A stretch of DNA of 14,925 nt from an uncultured Eubacteriales bacterium (GTDB lineage Bacteria > Bacillota > Clostridia > Peptostreptococcales > Anaerovoracaceae): the NCBI GenBank assembly GCA_902766915.1, contig CACXFN010000080.1:1-14925 (forward strand). The letters run 5' to 3'. A program made the position numbers and the translations under genes. The notes below the pieces were generated by a model. It was given only the letters and a program-made list of their open reading frames with translations. It did no database searches and was not told the DNA's origin. Below are positions 5,857-14,493 of this stretch, in pieces (within the stretch, counting starts at the first letter, position 1; every line of letters begins with the position of its first letter).

Positions 5857-7212
5857 TTAAACTATCCGCCCCTCTAAACTAAATGTTTTGGTTCCGATGA
5901 TTTCTATATCAATGGTCTGTCCAATTAAAGCATCGGGATTGTTTTCAAAGGAAGTTCCAGCTGCCGAAAAGTTCACTAATTTAAACCCATCGGTTCTACC
6001 GGAAAGAGCAAAAGGATTATTCTTACTCCTTCCTTCAACAAGAACTTTCTCTATTCCACCAAGATATGCAGCATTCTTTTTCTCACTTATGGTATTTACC
6101 GCGTCCACCAAACGATTAAACCTTTCATGTTTAATTTCTTCCGGAATTTGGTCTTCGTATTTTTCCGCAGGCGTACCCTGTCTAATGGAATATAGGAAGG
6201 TGAATGCGGAATCATATTCAACTCTATTAACTAAATCCAGCGTCTCCTGAAAATCTTCCTCCGTTTCTCCAGGAAAGCCCACAATTATGTCTGTTGAAAT
6301 AGTTATATCCGGTACAGCTTTTCTAAGCTTATCTATTAATCCTAAGTAATGCTGCTTGGTATATACCCTGTTCATACGTTTTAGAACAGCATTGGATCCA
6401 GCCTGAACCGGTAAATGTATATTTTTACATAGTTTATTACAGTCCTTAAATGCCTGAATCAAATCGTCAGAAAGGTCCTTTGGATGAGAAGTCATAAATC
6501 TAATTCTTTCCAACCCTTCAATTTCATTTAATTTATATATAAGCTCAGAAAAACTGGTGTAATTGGAATCTGCATCATCATTATGTCCCTTATACGAATT
6601 AACATTCTGACCAAGAAGCATAATTTCCTTAACCCCATCCTTCACCAAGGCCTTCACCTCGTTAATAATGGCTTCCGGCCTTCTGCTCTTTTCCCTTCCT
6701 CTGGTATATGGAACAATGCAATATGTGCAGAAATTATTGCATCCAAACATTATATTAACGAGAGCCTTATGTTTAAATAGTCTTTCAGCCGGTAAATCTT
6801 CGGCGATCGTATCTGCATCTGGCCAAATATCAATAATCTTGGATTTCTCAGCAATTACCTTATCCAGGAGTTCAGGAAGAGTATGAAGGTTATGGGTACC
6901 GAATACTATATCAACCCAGGGATATTTTGCTTTTAGTGTATCAATCACAGGTTGTTGTTGCATCATACAACCACATACACAAACCAGAAAATCCTGATCC
7001 TTTTCATGCCTGTTTTTTAACTGTCCCAAGGTTCCAAAAAAGCGCTTGTCAGCGTTCTCTCTTACGCTACAGGTATTGAGAATTTCAATATTTGCTTCTT
7101 CTATACTATCAACTCTATCTAAACCCTTTTCTATTAAAAGCCCTGCCATGATTTCAGAATCATGTTCATTCATCTGACATCCAAAAGTAGTAATGTGGAA
7201 TGTTTTATTCAT
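5857..7212 (-). CDS. miaB: tRNA-2-methylthio-N6-dimethylallyladenosine synthase
   Basis: MiaB is a radical-SAM methylthiotransferase that converts i6A37 to ms2i6A37 in tRNAs reading UNN codons, stabilising the codon-anticodon pair. It has 451 residues. The N-terminal UPF0004 domain has Cys12 (FGCQMN), Cys48 (NTCSV) and Cys82 (CGCMMQQ), which hold the auxiliary 4Fe-4S cluster. The radical-SAM motif is C158-x3-C162-x2-C165 (GCNNFCTYCIVPYTRGRE). A TRAM RNA-binding domain is at about 382-449. The GCNNFCTYCIVP and TRGREKSR context fits MiaB better than RimO or MtaB. The start overlaps the plsY end by 8 bp, with AAAGGA about 9 bp upstream, so translation is probably coupled. Its place directly after plsY is less usual; miaB often lies near mutS. 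Confidence 0.95.
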   Translation of the reverse strand: MNKTFHITTFGCQMNEHDSEIMAGLLIEKGLDRVDSIEEANIEILNTCSVRENADKRFFGTLGQLKNRHEKDQDFLVCVCGCMMQQQPVIDTLKAKYPWVDIVFGTHNLHTLPELLDKVIAEKSKIIDIWPDADTIAEDLPAERLFKHKALVNIMFGCNNFCTYCIVPYTRGREKSRRPEAIINEVKALVKDGVKEIMLLGQNVNSYKGHNDDADSNYTSFSELIYKLNEIEGLERIRFMTSHPKDLSDDLIQAFKDCNKLCKNIHLPVQAGSNAVLKRMNRVYTKQHYLGLIDKLRKAVPDITISTDIIVGFPGETEEDFQETLDLVNRVEYDSAFTFLYSIRQGTPAEKYEDQIPEEIKHERFNRLVDAVNTISEKKNAAYLGGIEKVLVEGRSKNNPFALSGRTDGFKLVNFSAAGTSFENNPDALIGQTIDIEIIGTKTFSLEGRIV

Positions 7213-7930
7213 GATTATTTTCCTTTGATTTTTTAAAGCTTAATTTGTTTTCTTCCCCTTTTAGGATTCTTTCTATATTGCTTCGATGTTTAACAATTAG
7301 TACAACAACCATTATTAAATAGGGAAGAATTAAGGGAAGCCACCCTGCTAATGTTCCAAATTGAAATCTGATAAATGAATTAGCAAATGGAGTTGTATAT
7401 CCTTTCGTTGTTGCAAAAATATATATTATTAAAAAAAGAATGGCAGCCAATATTGATCCAAGTGAAACCATCTTTGTTAAAGCAACTACTACAAGGAAGA
7501 AGCATAAACATATTAGCGCTATTCTCCAGTCAGTAGCCAATAGTACACCCAGAGCAGTTGCAACCCCTTTCCCTCCTTTAAACCCAAGAAGGACAGGCCA
7601 AACATGTCCAAAAAAAGAGGCTACACCACAAATAGCACTTAATACGTATGCCATGTATAGCGAATATTGGCTTCCGGTTACGTTATATTCGAATATTACC
7701 ATACCTAGAAGAAGGCCCAGTTTGGTTGCAATGAATCCCTTTGCCAGGTCCACAATAAGTGTAATAATTGCAGCTTTAGGTCCCACGATTCTAAGAACAT
7801 TGGTGGTACCTGCATTTCCACTGCCTTCTTCTTTTATATTGTGTCCGGATGCTTTAGCAAGGATTGTGGCAGGAGATAGATTCCCTAAAAGATATGCGCA
7901 TATTATAAGTATTATAGCTAAGAGTATCAT
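7205..7930 (-). CDS. plsY: Acyl-phosphate:glycerol-3-phosphate acyltransferase PlsY
   Basis: This membrane enzyme transfers an acyl group from acyl-phosphate, made by PlsX, to glycerol 3-phosphate, giving lysophosphatidic acid, the first lipid of phospholipid synthesis. It is 241 residues with several membrane segments (about 1-17, 53-80, 92-110, 125-152, 157-174 and 196-213). The conserved loops are SGNAGTTNVLR at 37-47, WPVLLGFKGGKGVAT at 111-125, and a third near GSILA (158-162). A basic, polar tail of about 25 residues follows the last membrane segment and is longer than in many homologues. A strong AAGGTGAGG site precedes the ATG. It starts 12 bp after der. Its partner gene plsX is also in this operon. 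Confidence 0.96.
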   Translation of the reverse strand: MILLAIILIICAYLLGNLSPATILAKASGHNIKEEGSGNAGTTNVLRIVGPKAAIITLIVDLAKGFIATKLGLLLGMVIFEYNVTGSQYSLYMAYVLSAICGVASFFGHVWPVLLGFKGGKGVATALGVLLATDWRIALICLCFFLVVVALTKMVSLGSILAAILFLIIYIFATTKGYTTPFANSFIRFQFGTLAGWLPLILPYLIMVVVLIVKHRSNIERILKGEENKLSFKKSKENNHE

Positions 7931-7942
7931 TAAATCCTCACC

Positions 7943-9265
7943 TTATTCCCCTTTGTCGCCCTTTTCTCTATAGACGAATTTAATAGATGTCCCTTCAAAT
8001 CCAAATGCATCTCTAATTCTATTTTCCAAATATCTGGCATAGGAAAAATGCATGAGTTCGCGTTTATTTATAGAGAATGAAAAGAGTGGCGGTTTTTCAC
8101 CTATTTGAGCTGCATAATAAATCTTTAATCTCTTACCCTTGTCCGATGGTGGTGGGTTCATCATCATAGCATCGGTAATCAAGCTGTTAAGCTGTCCTGT
8201 TGGAACTCTAAGACTTCGCTTTTCCTGAACGTATTCAACCTTCTGCATCACCTCTGAGAGTCTTTGTTTTTTCAATGCGGAGATAAAGATTATTGGGGCA
8301 TAGGACATAAAGAGAAGTTCTCCCTGAAGTTTTTTTGTAAAGTCTCTCATGGTATTGGTTTCCTTCTCTACCAAGTCCCATTTATTAACTACAACAATGA
8401 TTCCTTTACCTTCCTCATGGGCAACACCTGCAATTTTCTTATCCTGTTCCGTTAACCCTTCTGCACCATCGATCATAAGAAGGCAGACATCGCATCTTTC
8501 GATGCTGGCTACTGCACGAATGACGCTGAATCTTTCAATATCCTCATGGACCTTACTCTTCCTACGAATGCCTGCAGTATCAATGAGAATATAACGTTGA
8601 TTATTGTATTCCATAGGTGTATCGATGGAATCTCTGGTGGTGCCTGCAATATCTGAGACAATTACCCTGTTTTCATCAAGTAAAGCATTAACCAGGGAGG
8701 ACTTTCCTACATTAGGTTTACCTATTATGGCCACCTTTACAGCATCTTCATCTTCACTTTCTCCCTCGGGAAAGGCTTCTACTATCTCATCTAACACATC
8801 CCCCAGATTAGTCATATTTGCAGCGGAAATAGGAATAGGTTCACCGATTCCCAATTCATAGAAATCGTAGAAATCCTCCGGTAGTTTATTTGGGCTATCA
8901 ATTTTATTAACTAAAAGAATAACCCTCTTACCGGTTCTTCTAAGCATATTTGCCACTTCTTCATCGGCAGAAGTAAGTCCTTCTTTTCCGTCTACTAAAA
9001 AAAGGATGACATCTGCCATGTCCATGGCCATCTGAGCCTGCTCTCTCATTTGCGATAAAATCACATCCTTGCTATCAGGCTCTATTCCCCCGGTATCTAT
9101 TAAATCAAAATAAACACCATTCCATTCGGCTTCAGCGTATATTCTATCTCTGGTAACTCCGGGAGTATCCTCCACAATGGCCACTCTGCGACCTACTATT
9201 CTATTGAAAAAGGTGGATTTACCGACATTCGGTCTGCCTACCACCGCTACGATTGGTTTGCTCAT
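7943..9265 (-). CDS. der: Ribosome-assembly GTPase Der (EngA)
   Basis: Der is an essential GTPase with two tandem G domains that acts late in 50S subunit assembly. It has 440 residues, the normal length. G domain 1: P-loop GRPNVGKS (10-17), DTGG (57-60), NKID (120-123). G domain 2: GKPNVGKS (182-189), DTAG (229-232), NKWD (294-297). A KH-like RNA-binding domain spans about 352-435. An acidic linker (GESEDEDA) joins the two G domains. The ATG is 13 bp after the ftsY stop, and its AAGGG site overlaps that stop region. The der-plsY pair is a common order in Clostridia, usually followed by gpsA, which is not present here. Confidence 0.98.
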   Translation of the reverse strand: MSKPIVAVVGRPNVGKSTFFNRIVGRRVAIVEDTPGVTRDRIYAEAEWNGVYFDLIDTGGIEPDSKDVILSQMREQAQMAMDMADVILFLVDGKEGLTSADEEVANMLRRTGKRVILLVNKIDSPNKLPEDFYDFYELGIGEPIPISAANMTNLGDVLDEIVEAFPEGESEDEDAVKVAIIGKPNVGKSSLVNALLDENRVIVSDIAGTTRDSIDTPMEYNNQRYILIDTAGIRRKSKVHEDIERFSVIRAVASIERCDVCLLMIDGAEGLTEQDKKIAGVAHEEGKGIIVVVNKWDLVEKETNTMRDFTKKLQGELLFMSYAPIIFISALKKQRLSEVMQKVEYVQEKRSLRVPTGQLNSLITDAMMMNPPPSDKGKRLKIYYAAQIGEKPPLFSFSINKRELMHFSYARYLENRIRDAFGFEGTSIKFVYREKGDKGE

Positions 9266-9278
9266 AATCTATAAACCC

Positions 9279-10175
9279 TTAATTAAATATGGAACCGGCG
9301 AATTGCCTGGGTATAAACTCTCTCAGGTCCTCTACCTTTTCCCCCACACCAATAAACTTGATTGGAATATTAAATTCGTCAGTTACGGTAATTGCAATTC
9401 CTCCCTTGGCTGTTCCATCTAATTTGGTTAGAACAATTCCTGAAATCTCTGCAACATCGTTAAACTCTTTTGCCTGAGAAATGGCATTCTTCCCGGTGGT
9501 AGCATCCAAGACCAGTAGAGTTTCTCTGGCTGCCTCCGGGTATTCTCTGTCGATTATCTTATTCATCTTTTCCAATTCCGCCATTAGATTTCTCTTAGTT
9601 TGTAATCTACCTGCTGTATCGCAGATAAGCACATCAATATTCTTCGCCTTGGCGGATTGAATAGCATCATAAATAACTGCCGCAGGATCTGCACCCTCTT
9701 GATGGCGAACTGTATTAACGCCTATTCTGTCACCCCATATTTCCAACTGTTCACCTGCTGCAGCTCTAAATGTATCGGCAGCTGCAAGAATTACGGTTTT
9801 CCCCTGAGCCTTCAACCTGTGACCCAGTTTGGCAATAGTGGTGGTCTTACCTCCTCCATTGATACCAATCATCAATATTACCAGTGGAGTTTTGTTTGAC
9901 AGTTTATTTCTATCACCCTTATCAATACTCCAGTTTATTACGCTCACCAATGAATCTTTAACTCTGTCGGGATTCTTTATATTATTGAACTTTATATGGT
10001 CCTTTAAGTCCTGCATGATACGCATGGTAGTATTCATACCTATATCAGATGTAATAAGAATCTCTTCCAATTCATCATAAAGGCTATCATCAATTTCCTG
10101 ATACCCATTAAGTGCATTTGTGATTCGTTCCGATAATCTACCAAAGAACCCTTTTTTTTCTTCTATAACAGGCAT
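9279..10175 (-). CDS. ftsY: Signal recognition particle receptor FtsY
   Basis: FtsY is the membrane-associated SRP GTPase that docks Ffh-bound ribosomes at the translocon. With the ATG at 10175-10173 it has 298 residues: an N domain (about 1-90) and a G domain with GINGGGKTTT (104-113), DTFRAAA (134-140), DTAGR (186-190) and TKLDGTAKGG (250-259). The long acidic A domain of E. coli FtsY is absent, as is normal in Gram-positive bacteria. A longer reading from GTG at 10187 is possible but unlikely, because GTGGAGGG there is the ribosome binding site itself, 5 bp before the ATG. The gene begins 15 bp after the smc stop. The smc-ftsY order is widely conserved in Firmicutes; ffh is not in the window. 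Confidence 0.97.
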   Translation of the reverse strand: MPVIEEKKGFFGRLSERITNALNGYQEIDDSLYDELEEILITSDIGMNTTMRIMQDLKDHIKFNNIKNPDRVKDSLVSVINWSIDKGDRNKLSNKTPLVILMIGINGGGKTTTIAKLGHRLKAQGKTVILAAADTFRAAAGEQLEIWGDRIGVNTVRHQEGADPAAVIYDAIQSAKAKNIDVLICDTAGRLQTKRNLMAELEKMNKIIDREYPEAARETLLVLDATTGKNAISQAKEFNDVAEISGIVLTKLDGTAKGGIAITVTDEFNIPIKFIGVGEKVEDLREFIPRQFAGSIFN

Positions 10176-10190
10176 TTTTCCCTCCACTAA

Positions 10191-13100
10191 TTAATCTAAT
10201 TGAATTTCGTCCCCAAGGCGTAGAGACAGCATCTTAGATATGCCCTGTTCCGGCATAGTTACGCCATATAAAACATCCGCATGTTCCATAGTCGCCTTCT
10301 GGTGTGTAACCAAGGTGAACTGAATATCATTGAAATTTTTCAGATAGTTGGCAAATCTATCAATATTGTTATCATCTAAAGCTGCTTCTACCTCATCCAG
10401 AATGCAGAAGGGTGTTGGTTTGGTTTTCAGTACGGCGAACATTAATGCAATTGCGGTCATTGTCTTTTCTCCACCGCTCATTAAATTAATATTCTGTAGT
10501 TTTTTCCCGGGAGGCTGAGCCACTATTTCAATTCCAGAATTAAGTGGATCCTCCTCATTTTCCATTCTGAGTTCTGCCTGACCACCACCGAATAATTCCG
10601 TAAAGATATCATGGAAATTGTCTACAACCTTATCAAAGTTTTCTTTGAATCTAACCTTGATGGTTTTATCCATGTCGTCAATTATTTTTTCCAATTCCTC
10701 TTTAGCTTTAATAATATCGTCCCTTTGTGTTGTAAGGAATTCATAACGCTCGGATACTTGCTCGTATTCAGCAATTGCGCCAACATTTACATCACCCAAT
10801 TCACGAATTCTGTTTCTGATTTCGCGTGTTTCCTTAACCGCTCTTGAATAGACAAAATCTTCTTTTCTCATATCAGCTGCTTGGGCATATGTGATTTCAA
10901 ATTCATCCCAGAGTTTTTCTTTTAGTGTTTCCAACTGTGTTTCGCCTCTGGTGGATTTAATCTCAATCTGATATCTCTGATCTCTAAGATTATTAATTAA
11001 CTCGGTGGAATTAGTCTGCATTTCATCCACCTGACGAATCTCAGAAATCAAATTTTCTCTATCCTTTTCCAAATTGGCCAGGCTTTCCTCTATTGTTGTG
11101 CGTTCCAGCAACTTCGCTTCTATTTCCTCTCCGGAAGATGCAGTATTTAATAGGGCTTCCTTCTCATGGGAAAGAGCCACTAAGGCCTTTTCCTTCTCTT
11201 CTATCTGGGATTTGTAATCAAGAAGCTGATTATCTACTCTCTCTGTAAGTTCCTTCTGTGATTCTCCCCTTGTTTCTATTTCATTAAGATTAATTCTTGC
11301 CCTCGTAACCTCTTCGTTAATTTCCTGGGTCTGCAATTTGTCTTTTTCAGATTCTGTGAGAGCCTCCTCTATCTCCTTATTTACTCTCTCTATTTCTTCA
11401 TTTATTTCAATTATTCTTCTACGATGTTTTGATGTTATTTCTTCAGTTTCCAAAAGCTGATTCTTTATTCTGGATATTTCGTTTGCATATCTTTCTCCGC
11501 TTTGAGATTCCTTGTCTAGACTATCTGTAATTGCCTTAATATCACTTATAAGTGCATTTAACTCAATATCCAGGCGATGCTTTTCTGCAGCTGTATTTTG
11601 CTCCTTTGAAATCAATTCTTCCTGTTCCAATTTTGCTTTATTCAATTCCTTATCATTCAAAGAACACGATTCTTCCAATTTAAGAATGGATTCAGCCAAT
11701 TCATTGATTTCTGCCTTTCTTTCCAGAATGTTTGCACTTTGATGTTTTAATATGCCTCCGGTAATTGCACCTTGGGAGTTAACTATTTCTCCTCCAAGTG
11801 TCACAAACTTAAGACCTGTACCTTTTTTAGCCAATCTAATAGCACTATCCAGATCTTTCGTAACAACAGTAAGTCCCAAAAGATATGAATAAATGGATCT
11901 CAATTCATTATCAAATTCGATAACATTATCGGCTATATCGATGAATCCTTCTTCATGCTCAATTGCTGCAACATTTGCTTCTTTTCTGGCTTTTATGGAT
12001 TTAATCGGTAAAAATGTTGCCCTACCGCCCTTTGTTTCTTTAAGATGATTAACTGCAATTTTAGCATCTTCATCGGTTTCACAGATAATGTTCTGAAGCT
12101 TTCCACCAAGGGCAGTTTCTATAGCTGTCACGTATTCCTTTGGAACCTTCATTAAATCCGCCACAACCCCTCTATTTCCGGGGAAATTGGCCTTCATGGT
12201 GTTTTTAACCCCTGCAGTATAACCATCATAATTGGATTCCATTTCTTCCATGGTTCTCCTGCGGGCACCCAGTCTACTTAATTCAATTCTGTCTCTTTCC
12301 AGAGTTTCAGTTATAGTACGAATAAAAGATGCTTTCTCATCCCTTTCCTTTGTAAGTGCTTCCAATGCAAGAGACAGGTTACTGTATTCATCTTCCTTTA
12401 TTCTTTTTTCTTCTTTTCTGCTTTGAACAGTTTGCTGAAGTTGGTCGGATATCTTTCCTGTTTCTGAAGATAATTCATCTAATTCACTTCTTCTTTTAAT
12501 TAGACTTTCCGCATAGTTTTCTATACCCTTTATCTCACTGTCACAGGTAGCCAATTCGCTATTTAGTTCATAGAGTTTCTGTCTGCCTTGATCCGCCTTT
12601 GATGCGCTCTGAGCCTGTATGGCGGCTGCTTCATTATATTTAATAATCTTATCTTCAAGGGCGGCTTTGGCTCTGGATATTTCCTGATTAAGTCTACTCT
12701 CTTCTTCCCTTAGTCTCCCCATATTCTCTTCTTCACTTGCCAGACGCTCCTGAAGCAGAGTAATATCCGCTGTTATGATGGAAGATTCATTTTCTATTCC
12801 GGACAGTCTCTCTGCAGACAGTTTATTGGCACTGTCCATCTCATTGATTTCTTCAACCAATTTTAGAATTCCATCTCTGGCTTCTCCTGCCAATCTATCC
12901 AGAAGAGATCTTCTTTCACTCATTTCGGAATAACGGGTTGCAAGATTTTCGTGTTCTCTTGTCTTCTCCTCGATTTCCTTAGAGAGTCTAACCAGATCAT
13001 CTCTATACACCTGGCTATTCTCTTCAATTGTTTCTATATTTCTTAGAATTACATTAATCTCTAATTCTTCATATGTCTTCTTTAGCTCCAGATATTCCTT

Positions 13101-13736
13101 TGCCTTGATGCTATCTTCTCTAAGACCATCTATTCTGCTTTCTATTTCTGAAAGAATATCCTTTACACGCTCTAAATTGGAAACTGTCGATTCCAGTTTC
13201 CTCTCCGCTTCACCTCGCCTGGTTTTATACATTACGATTCCTGCGGCTTCTTCAAAAATCTCTCTACGGGACTCCGGCTTGGTACTTACGATATCCTGAA
13301 TTTTACCCTGTCCAATAATGGAATAACCATCAACACCAATACCGGTATCCATAATCAATTCTCTGATATCTCTAAGTCTACAGGGATTGTTGTTAATTAA
13401 ATATTCACTCTCACCCGAGCGATACATTCTTCTGGTTATGGCAACTTCACTGTAATCAATATCCAAAATGCGTTCCGAATTATCAATTACCAATACTACT
13501 TCCGCCATTCCGCGTGATTTACGGCTGGCTGTTCCTGCAAATATAACCTCTTCCATTTTGCCACCACGCAGAGCCTTTGGACTTTGCTCACCTAGCACCC
13601 AGCGTATAGCATCACTTATATTGCTCTTTCCGCTTCCGTTGGGCCCAACCACGCAGGTTATACCCTCGTGAAAATCTATTGTAACGGGATCAGCAAATGA
13701 TTTAAATCCCTGCATTTCCAATCTTTTAAAGTACAT
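10191..13736 (-). CDS. smc: Chromosome segregation ATPase SMC
   Basis: SMC forms a DNA-loop-extruding complex with ScpA and ScpB for chromosome compaction and segregation. It is 1181 residues, close to B. subtilis Smc. The N-terminal ATPase half has Walker A GPNGSGKS (31-38) and a Q-loop near Gln143. A coiled coil runs over about 170-495, the hinge spans about 500-670 with the glycine-rich TLGGEIVNSQGAITGG (646-661), and a second coiled coil runs over about 670-1010. The C-terminal half has the signature MSGGE (1086-1090, Met replacing the usual first Leu) and Walker B ILDEVEAALD (1112-1121). An AAAGG site lies about 8 bp before the ATG, 13 bp after the rnc stop. The gene is intact with no frameshift. 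Confidence 0.98.
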   Translation of the reverse strand: MYFKRLEMQGFKSFADPVTIDFHEGITCVVGPNGSGKSNISDAIRWVLGEQSPKALRGGKMEEVIFAGTASRKSRGMAEVVLVIDNSERILDIDYSEVAITRRMYRSGESEYLINNNPCRLRDIRELIMDTGIGVDGYSIIGQGKIQDIVSTKPESRREIFEEAAGIVMYKTRRGEAERKLESTVSNLERVKDILSEIESRIDGLREDSIKAKEYLELKKTYEELEINVILRNIETIEENSQVYRDDLVRLSKEIEEKTREHENLATRYSEMSERRSLLDRLAGEARDGILKLVEEINEMDSANKLSAERLSGIENESSIITADITLLQERLASEEENMGRLREEESRLNQEISRAKAALEDKIIKYNEAAAIQAQSASKADQGRQKLYELNSELATCDSEIKGIENYAESLIKRRSELDELSSETGKISDQLQQTVQSRKEEKRIKEDEYSNLSLALEALTKERDEKASFIRTITETLERDRIELSRLGARRRTMEEMESNYDGYTAGVKNTMKANFPGNRGVVADLMKVPKEYVTAIETALGGKLQNIICETDEDAKIAVNHLKETKGGRATFLPIKSIKARKEANVAAIEHEEGFIDIADNVIEFDNELRSIYSYLLGLTVVTKDLDSAIRLAKKGTGLKFVTLGGEIVNSQGAITGGILKHQSANILERKAEINELAESILKLEESCSLNDKELNKAKLEQEELISKEQNTAAEKHRLDIELNALISDIKAITDSLDKESQSGERYANEISRIKNQLLETEEITSKHRRRIIEINEEIERVNKEIEEALTESEKDKLQTQEINEEVTRARINLNEIETRGESQKELTERVDNQLLDYKSQIEEKEKALVALSHEKEALLNTASSGEEIEAKLLERTTIEESLANLEKDRENLISEIRQVDEMQTNSTELINNLRDQRYQIEIKSTRGETQLETLKEKLWDEFEITYAQAADMRKEDFVYSRAVKETREIRNRIRELGDVNVGAIAEYEQVSERYEFLTTQRDDIIKAKEELEKIIDDMDKTIKVRFKENFDKVVDNFHDIFTELFGGGQAELRMENEEDPLNSGIEIVAQPPGKKLQNINLMSGGEKTMTAIALMFAVLKTKPTPFCILDEVEAALDDNNIDRFANYLKNFNDIQFTLVTHQKATMEHADVLYGVTMPEQGISKMLSLRLGDEIQLD

Positions 13737-13749
13737 TCAGTTTGCCTTT

Positions 13750-14445
13750 CTATAATTCTGAATCATTATCTTCTATTTCTATGCACTGTTCCACAAAGGC
13801 CTGTGCCGCTTGTTGCTGTGCTTCCTTTTTACTCTTTCCAATCCCCTGGGTGTAAGGTTTTTCATCTATCTCTATATGAACATAAAATGTCTTATCATGG
13901 TCGGGGCCGTCAGTGTTATCCAGGACGTATTTTATTGTCTTACCGGCTCTCTGAACTCTTTCCTGGAGTTCAGTTTTATAGTCCACAATTAGTCTTCCCA
14001 TTAGTGAATCATCAATGGTTTCAGAAAACTTATCCAAGACGAATGCCTTAGTCTTTTCATAGCCACCATCAATATACATTGCTCCAATTACTGCTTCCAC
14101 AGCATCCGCCATCAATGATTCTTTTTCTCTGCCTCCGGTCTTTTCTTCTCCTAATCCCATTTTAAGATAGGAACCGATATCCAGAGTTTTTCCAACACTG
14201 GCCAAGGATTTTTCGCATACGATTTGAGCACGCATTTTAGTTAAATCACCTTCCTTGGCTTCTTTCGGCATTCGATTGTAAATTTCCACACCTATTATTG
14301 CATCCAGAAAAGCATCTCCAATGAATTCAAGTTTTTCACTGTCAATTCTAACACCGTCTTCATCTGTTAATCCAAATGAACTGTGGGTTAATGCTTCTTC
14401 CAATAGTTTTGGGTTATTAAACTTATAGCCTAAAATCTTTTCCAT
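13750..14445 (-). CDS. rnc: Ribonuclease III
   Basis: RNase III cuts double-stranded RNA in rRNA precursors and many mRNAs. It has 231 residues. The catalytic domain carries SEKLEFIGDAFLD, with Glu37, Glu40 and Asp44; Glu65; and MADAVEAVIGA with Asp114 and Glu117, the metal-binding set. The C-terminal dsRNA-binding domain covers about 155-222, with KSKKEAQQQAAQAF at the end of the fold. A short acidic tail follows. Ribosome binding is weak: AGGA lies 15 bp upstream and only CGGAA is close, while an in-frame stop four codons upstream rules out a longer start. It sits 40 bp after plsX and 13 bp before smc. Confidence 0.97.
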   Translation of the reverse strand: MEKILGYKFNNPKLLEEALTHSSFGLTDEDGVRIDSEKLEFIGDAFLDAIIGVEIYNRMPKEAKEGDLTKMRAQIVCEKSLASVGKTLDIGSYLKMGLGEEKTGGREKESLMADAVEAVIGAMYIDGGYEKTKAFVLDKFSETIDDSLMGRLIVDYKTELQERVQRAGKTIKYVLDNTDGPDHDKTFYVHIEIDEKPYTQGIGKSKKEAQQQAAQAFVEQCIEIEDNDSEL

Positions 14446-14466
14446 TTTCCGTAATTATTTTCCTGG

Positions 14467-14493
14467 TCAGTTATTATCATTATCTTTATCCAT
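14467..14493 (-). other. 8-codon micro-ORF between plsX and rnc
   Basis: An ATG at 14493-14491, overlapping the end of plsX in another frame, opens an ORF for MDKDNDNN that ends with TGA at 14469-14467, 21 bp before the rnc ATG. Ribosomes finishing plsX could restart here and be carried towards the poorly marked rnc start. It could equally be a chance ORF. In many relatives acpP occupies this gap, so a remnant is conceivable, but eight codons are too few to show it. Confidence 0.2.

Noticed and set aside
7440..7973. Plus-strand open frame of 177 codons opposite plsY
   Set aside because: It lies entirely antisense to plsY and the end of der, both certain genes. Its translation shows no domain and reflects the composition of the membrane-protein gene on the other strand.
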